Shown: piece after piece, positions 59,633 through 64,000 of the stretch
Layout of the letters: every line of letters starts with the position of its first letter
Position numbering within the stretch: the stretch's first letter is position 1
Assembly: GCF_022458985.1 (NCBI RefSeq)
Contig: NC_061771.1
Location: 14,361,001 to 14,425,000, forward strand
DNA: 64,000 nucleotides
Direction: 5' to 3'
DNA from: Mugil cephalus
Taxonomy: Eukaryota; Chordata; Actinopteri; Mugiliformes; Mugilidae
Translations under genes and position numbers: made by a program
Notes under the pieces: model-generated
Databases searched by the model: none
What the model was told of the DNA's origin: nothing
The model's input: only the letters and a program-made list of their open reading frames with translations

Positions 59633-61590
59633 TATAGCTGCCCTAAAAAGCACTGTTAAAGCTAAGTGTATGTAGTTCCAGATGTCAGGGCAGACAGATA
59701 AAGGCTCAAAAGCATGACAAAGGCAGCAATAATGTGCAGAGGGAAACATGATTGGTACAGATATATCAGTCCAAAACTCAGAAAACAAATCCAATAAGTA
59801 GACCAAAGGGTAATCCAAAATACAGGGGAACGCTGCAAACCATAAAACCCTTCATGAAGATTGCTGGTAAACTTGCAGGAGGTGAACACAATCAGGACCG
59901 ACACAGGGGCAAGAGGATGCAATCTGTAATGACTTTCAGAAGGCCAGAAAAAAAATTCAGCTGAACAATATGATCAGTCCTCATGAATATTTATTTGCAA
60001 CACTGATGCCGGATGATTGCATGTTGGAGGCTTAGAGAGAAAAAGCAACATTGCCAACCTGGAGGTTTTCACTAAAGTATGTGTCAGTTTTCATATTTGT
60101 GGTTGACTTTTCACTCAGCAGCAGAAATCTCACTCATTTCACTCATGGGCAATTTTCCCCAGTTCCACAAAATAGCATTGTAATTATGAAACCACATTCA
60201 GCAGTGTGGATTTCATTCATCACAGATGTTTTGTATCAGCATATATCCAGCTTGTGAACATCCTTCTTCGATGTTATGAAAACATTTTGATTTTCTTCAC
60301 TAAAGATTCTAGTCACTGCCTAGGGATGTGTTTCTCCTCGGTGGAACTAAAGTCTCTTGTCCTTGTGCTGCCAACACTTGTGACACTAACGCTACGGGCA
60401 AGTCTAACTAGCTAATGAATGAACTTGAAAATTAAGCTTTGAAAGCAGCACCCAGGGAGGAACTGCGCTCCACATTTGGAAACCGCTGATGAGAACCGGT
60501 GATGGAGAGCTGACACTCACTCAACCCATTCACTTTGACTTGAGAAGGTAAAAATTAAAGTACAGCAATGCCAGAGAGTTGACACACCTTTGAGTTGAAC
60601 CAGCAGTTTCATGAAAAAACATGAATATATTACTCTTAAAAAACACTTTCCTGTAACTACTCAGACACAACGCTTTAACTATTGACCCTAATTTGCATAT
60701 AGGCTTTGTTATTCAACCACTGCTCCATGTAAACCACACACACACACATTGTGTGTCTAAATTAGGGGCCGGTGGGGCATAGCCCCACCAGAGGGTGCTG
60801 CTATGCAGATGAGGATTAGCAGTTTTCCTGTGTTGTTGCTTAAGTCAATAAGTAACAAACTTGCCGCATTTGATGAATGCAATCTCCTCTATTGACATTT
60901 CTTGTTGTGTGTGAATAGTTTGTTGTGCCTGATGCTGGATCTCTGTTTCCACTCTGTGGGGCACAGCAGAGATGGACCTTGCCTGCAGTGCTGTGGACTG
61001 GTGAACTGTTGCACATAAATGACTGCACAGGCCTTGCTCGGCTAATGTAGTAAAATAACCGGTTGCTAACTTACGTTTCATCCATTCATTGCATGATGAA
61101 TCGAGTTGACTACCTGGCTTCCAGCAGAAGTTGGAGATAAACGTTTTGGGACGACATTGACTGGAAGACTTAATCGTTTCTCAAGAGGAAAAATACAAAA
61201 ACAGGATATTCAACCAGGAGTGGTTTAAGAGGAAAACTTGGTTAACCGGGAGCTTGTCAAAAACGTGCTTTGTGAGTCTAATTTATTTTGCGTCTAAATG
61301 GAAGTGATCATGTAGTTTACAATATAGTTTGAATTCTAATGCAATTTGTGTAATACGTAACTGCCGATACGTGTGTGGGTATGTGTGGGAGGGACCAGTG
61401 TTAAATGTCTGTTTGACTGTGATATATTGTGTGTGGTGACTTTGTATATTGATTGCAGTGTATTGGGTGTGCGCTGTTCACCTCATGAACCATATTGTGT
61501 TTTTATTGTTGTCCTTTGTTTTTCGACCTTGAGTATTTGATGTAGTGAGATCTTGAACACTGCTGTTTAGTGGCGCTATTGATATGATGA
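59633..61590. other. Gene-poor stretch between Tc1 elements
   Basis: No supported gene. A minus-strand ORF of 78 codons near 60845-61081 has no recognisable domain. A short CA run lies at 60737-60750. Confidence 0.45.
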
Positions 61591-61592
61591 TA

Positions 61593-63190
<1,598 letters not shown>

Positions 63191-63192
63191 TA

Positions 63193-64000
63193 TATGTCCT
63201 TAAATAGGCATTGTTTGTGTGATGGCATTATTCAGCTGCAGTTTTGTCATCACCTGTTTGTTGTCAGGTGCTATGGTCCCCTCTCTCACTTGTTACTGTG
63301 TTTTATTTTAGTTTTTTCATTTTTTTTTTTTTTTTTTTTTTTTTGTGAGGGTATTGATTATGATGTTTCTTTCCTGCATCCCCCCACTATAATTTCCAAA
63401 CCAAAAACGCCACTGAAATTACATTTTTACATACAACATTTTATCTTTTTTTAACACTTGATTTCTAGGAGCTACTATTCTGTCCCCTCTGTTGTGGTAA
63501 CACTACAAATTTTTACCACAGTGGGATCAATAAAAGATGATTGTATCAAGCATGGCAGAATGTACCAAACGGGCTTACCACACTCAGTTCTTCTAATTAG
63601 TGGATATCTGGATTATTATTAGTCCAGCTCACAGATATAAAGATCTAGATACATCCATACTAAGATAGAGAGTATTACAGTGTATAGTCACTAAATGGTT
63701 TTGTCCTCCATACTCACAATGTTCAGGCTGAGTGTTTCAAATCTGCATTCATATTGGCCACCAGAAGGTAGAAAAAGTCAAAGCAAGTTGACATTCACAG
63801 CCACCACTTTATCACCATGTCGTTGTGTGTGATGTATTGGCAAACAGTTGCCTGCTAAAAATGCAGCTCAGCACCACCTGAAAAATATAGATTCTGTGTA
63901 CACTTTCTTTTTAGGTCTGACAGGGTCTTCACCAACTCTGGAGAAAATTAAATGTTACCTCTAGCAAACAAAGGAGAATGAAAAACTAACCTGCCTGAAT
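63193..64000. other. Right-hand flank, no supported gene
   Basis: Noncoding A/T-rich DNA with a long T tract at about 63316-63344. No exon series is recognisable before the window ends. Confidence 0.5.

Noticed and set aside
60840..61081. Overlapping minus-strand ORFs of 62 and 78 codons
   Set aside because: Glutamine/threonine-rich but without any recognised family, repeat boundary or splice signal.

Overview
The window is nuclear DNA of a ray-finned fish. It has spliced genes with GT-AG introns whose proteins align along their length with vertebrate orthologues. It also has teleost-style Tc1/mariner, hAT and LINE fragments, short TIR elements (MITEs), and (GT)n, (GAAA)n and (ATT)n microsatellites. 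Species cannot be named from the sequence. No bacterial genes, CRISPR arrays, rRNA genes or intact tRNA genes were seen.

Layout. 333-11238 (-): SUCLG1, mitochondrial succinyl-CoA ligase alpha subunit; seven coding exons, with the 3' end of the gene beyond the left edge. 13643-17594 (+): CISD2, three coding exons, complete. 19678-27953 (-): SLC9B2/NHA2 Na+/H+ antiporter, twelve coding exons, complete. 29815-35331 (-): BDH2, nine coding exons, complete, including a short exon at 30249-30307 that an ORF scan misses. 39729-45284 (+): a single-exon 1851-codon ORF for an unrecognised, internally duplicated protein. 45285-64000: gene-poor DNA with transposon remnants, including an almost complete Tc1-like element at 61593-63190.

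CISD2-SLC9B-BDH2 is the order I recall from human 4q24. SUCLG1 is, from memory, on another human chromosome, so its position here marks a lineage-specific junction. SUCLG1 (TCA cycle), CISD2 (Fe-S protein of ER and mitochondrial outer membrane) and BDH2 (NAD-dependent dehydrogenase linked to siderophore and iron metabolism) are all tied to mitochondrial or iron metabolism, but nothing here shows coregulation.

The most unusual locus is the 39.3-45.6 kb gene. Its promoter has a 33-bp tandem array of RFX X-box-like and CRE-like motifs, a palindromic pair of TCF/LEF-type sites, a GC box and a TATA-like box. Its product is built from large modules (A-B-B-A-B), a short-repeat tail and a unique C-terminal domain. 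Two A modules share a 241-bp identical tract, which suggests recent gene conversion.
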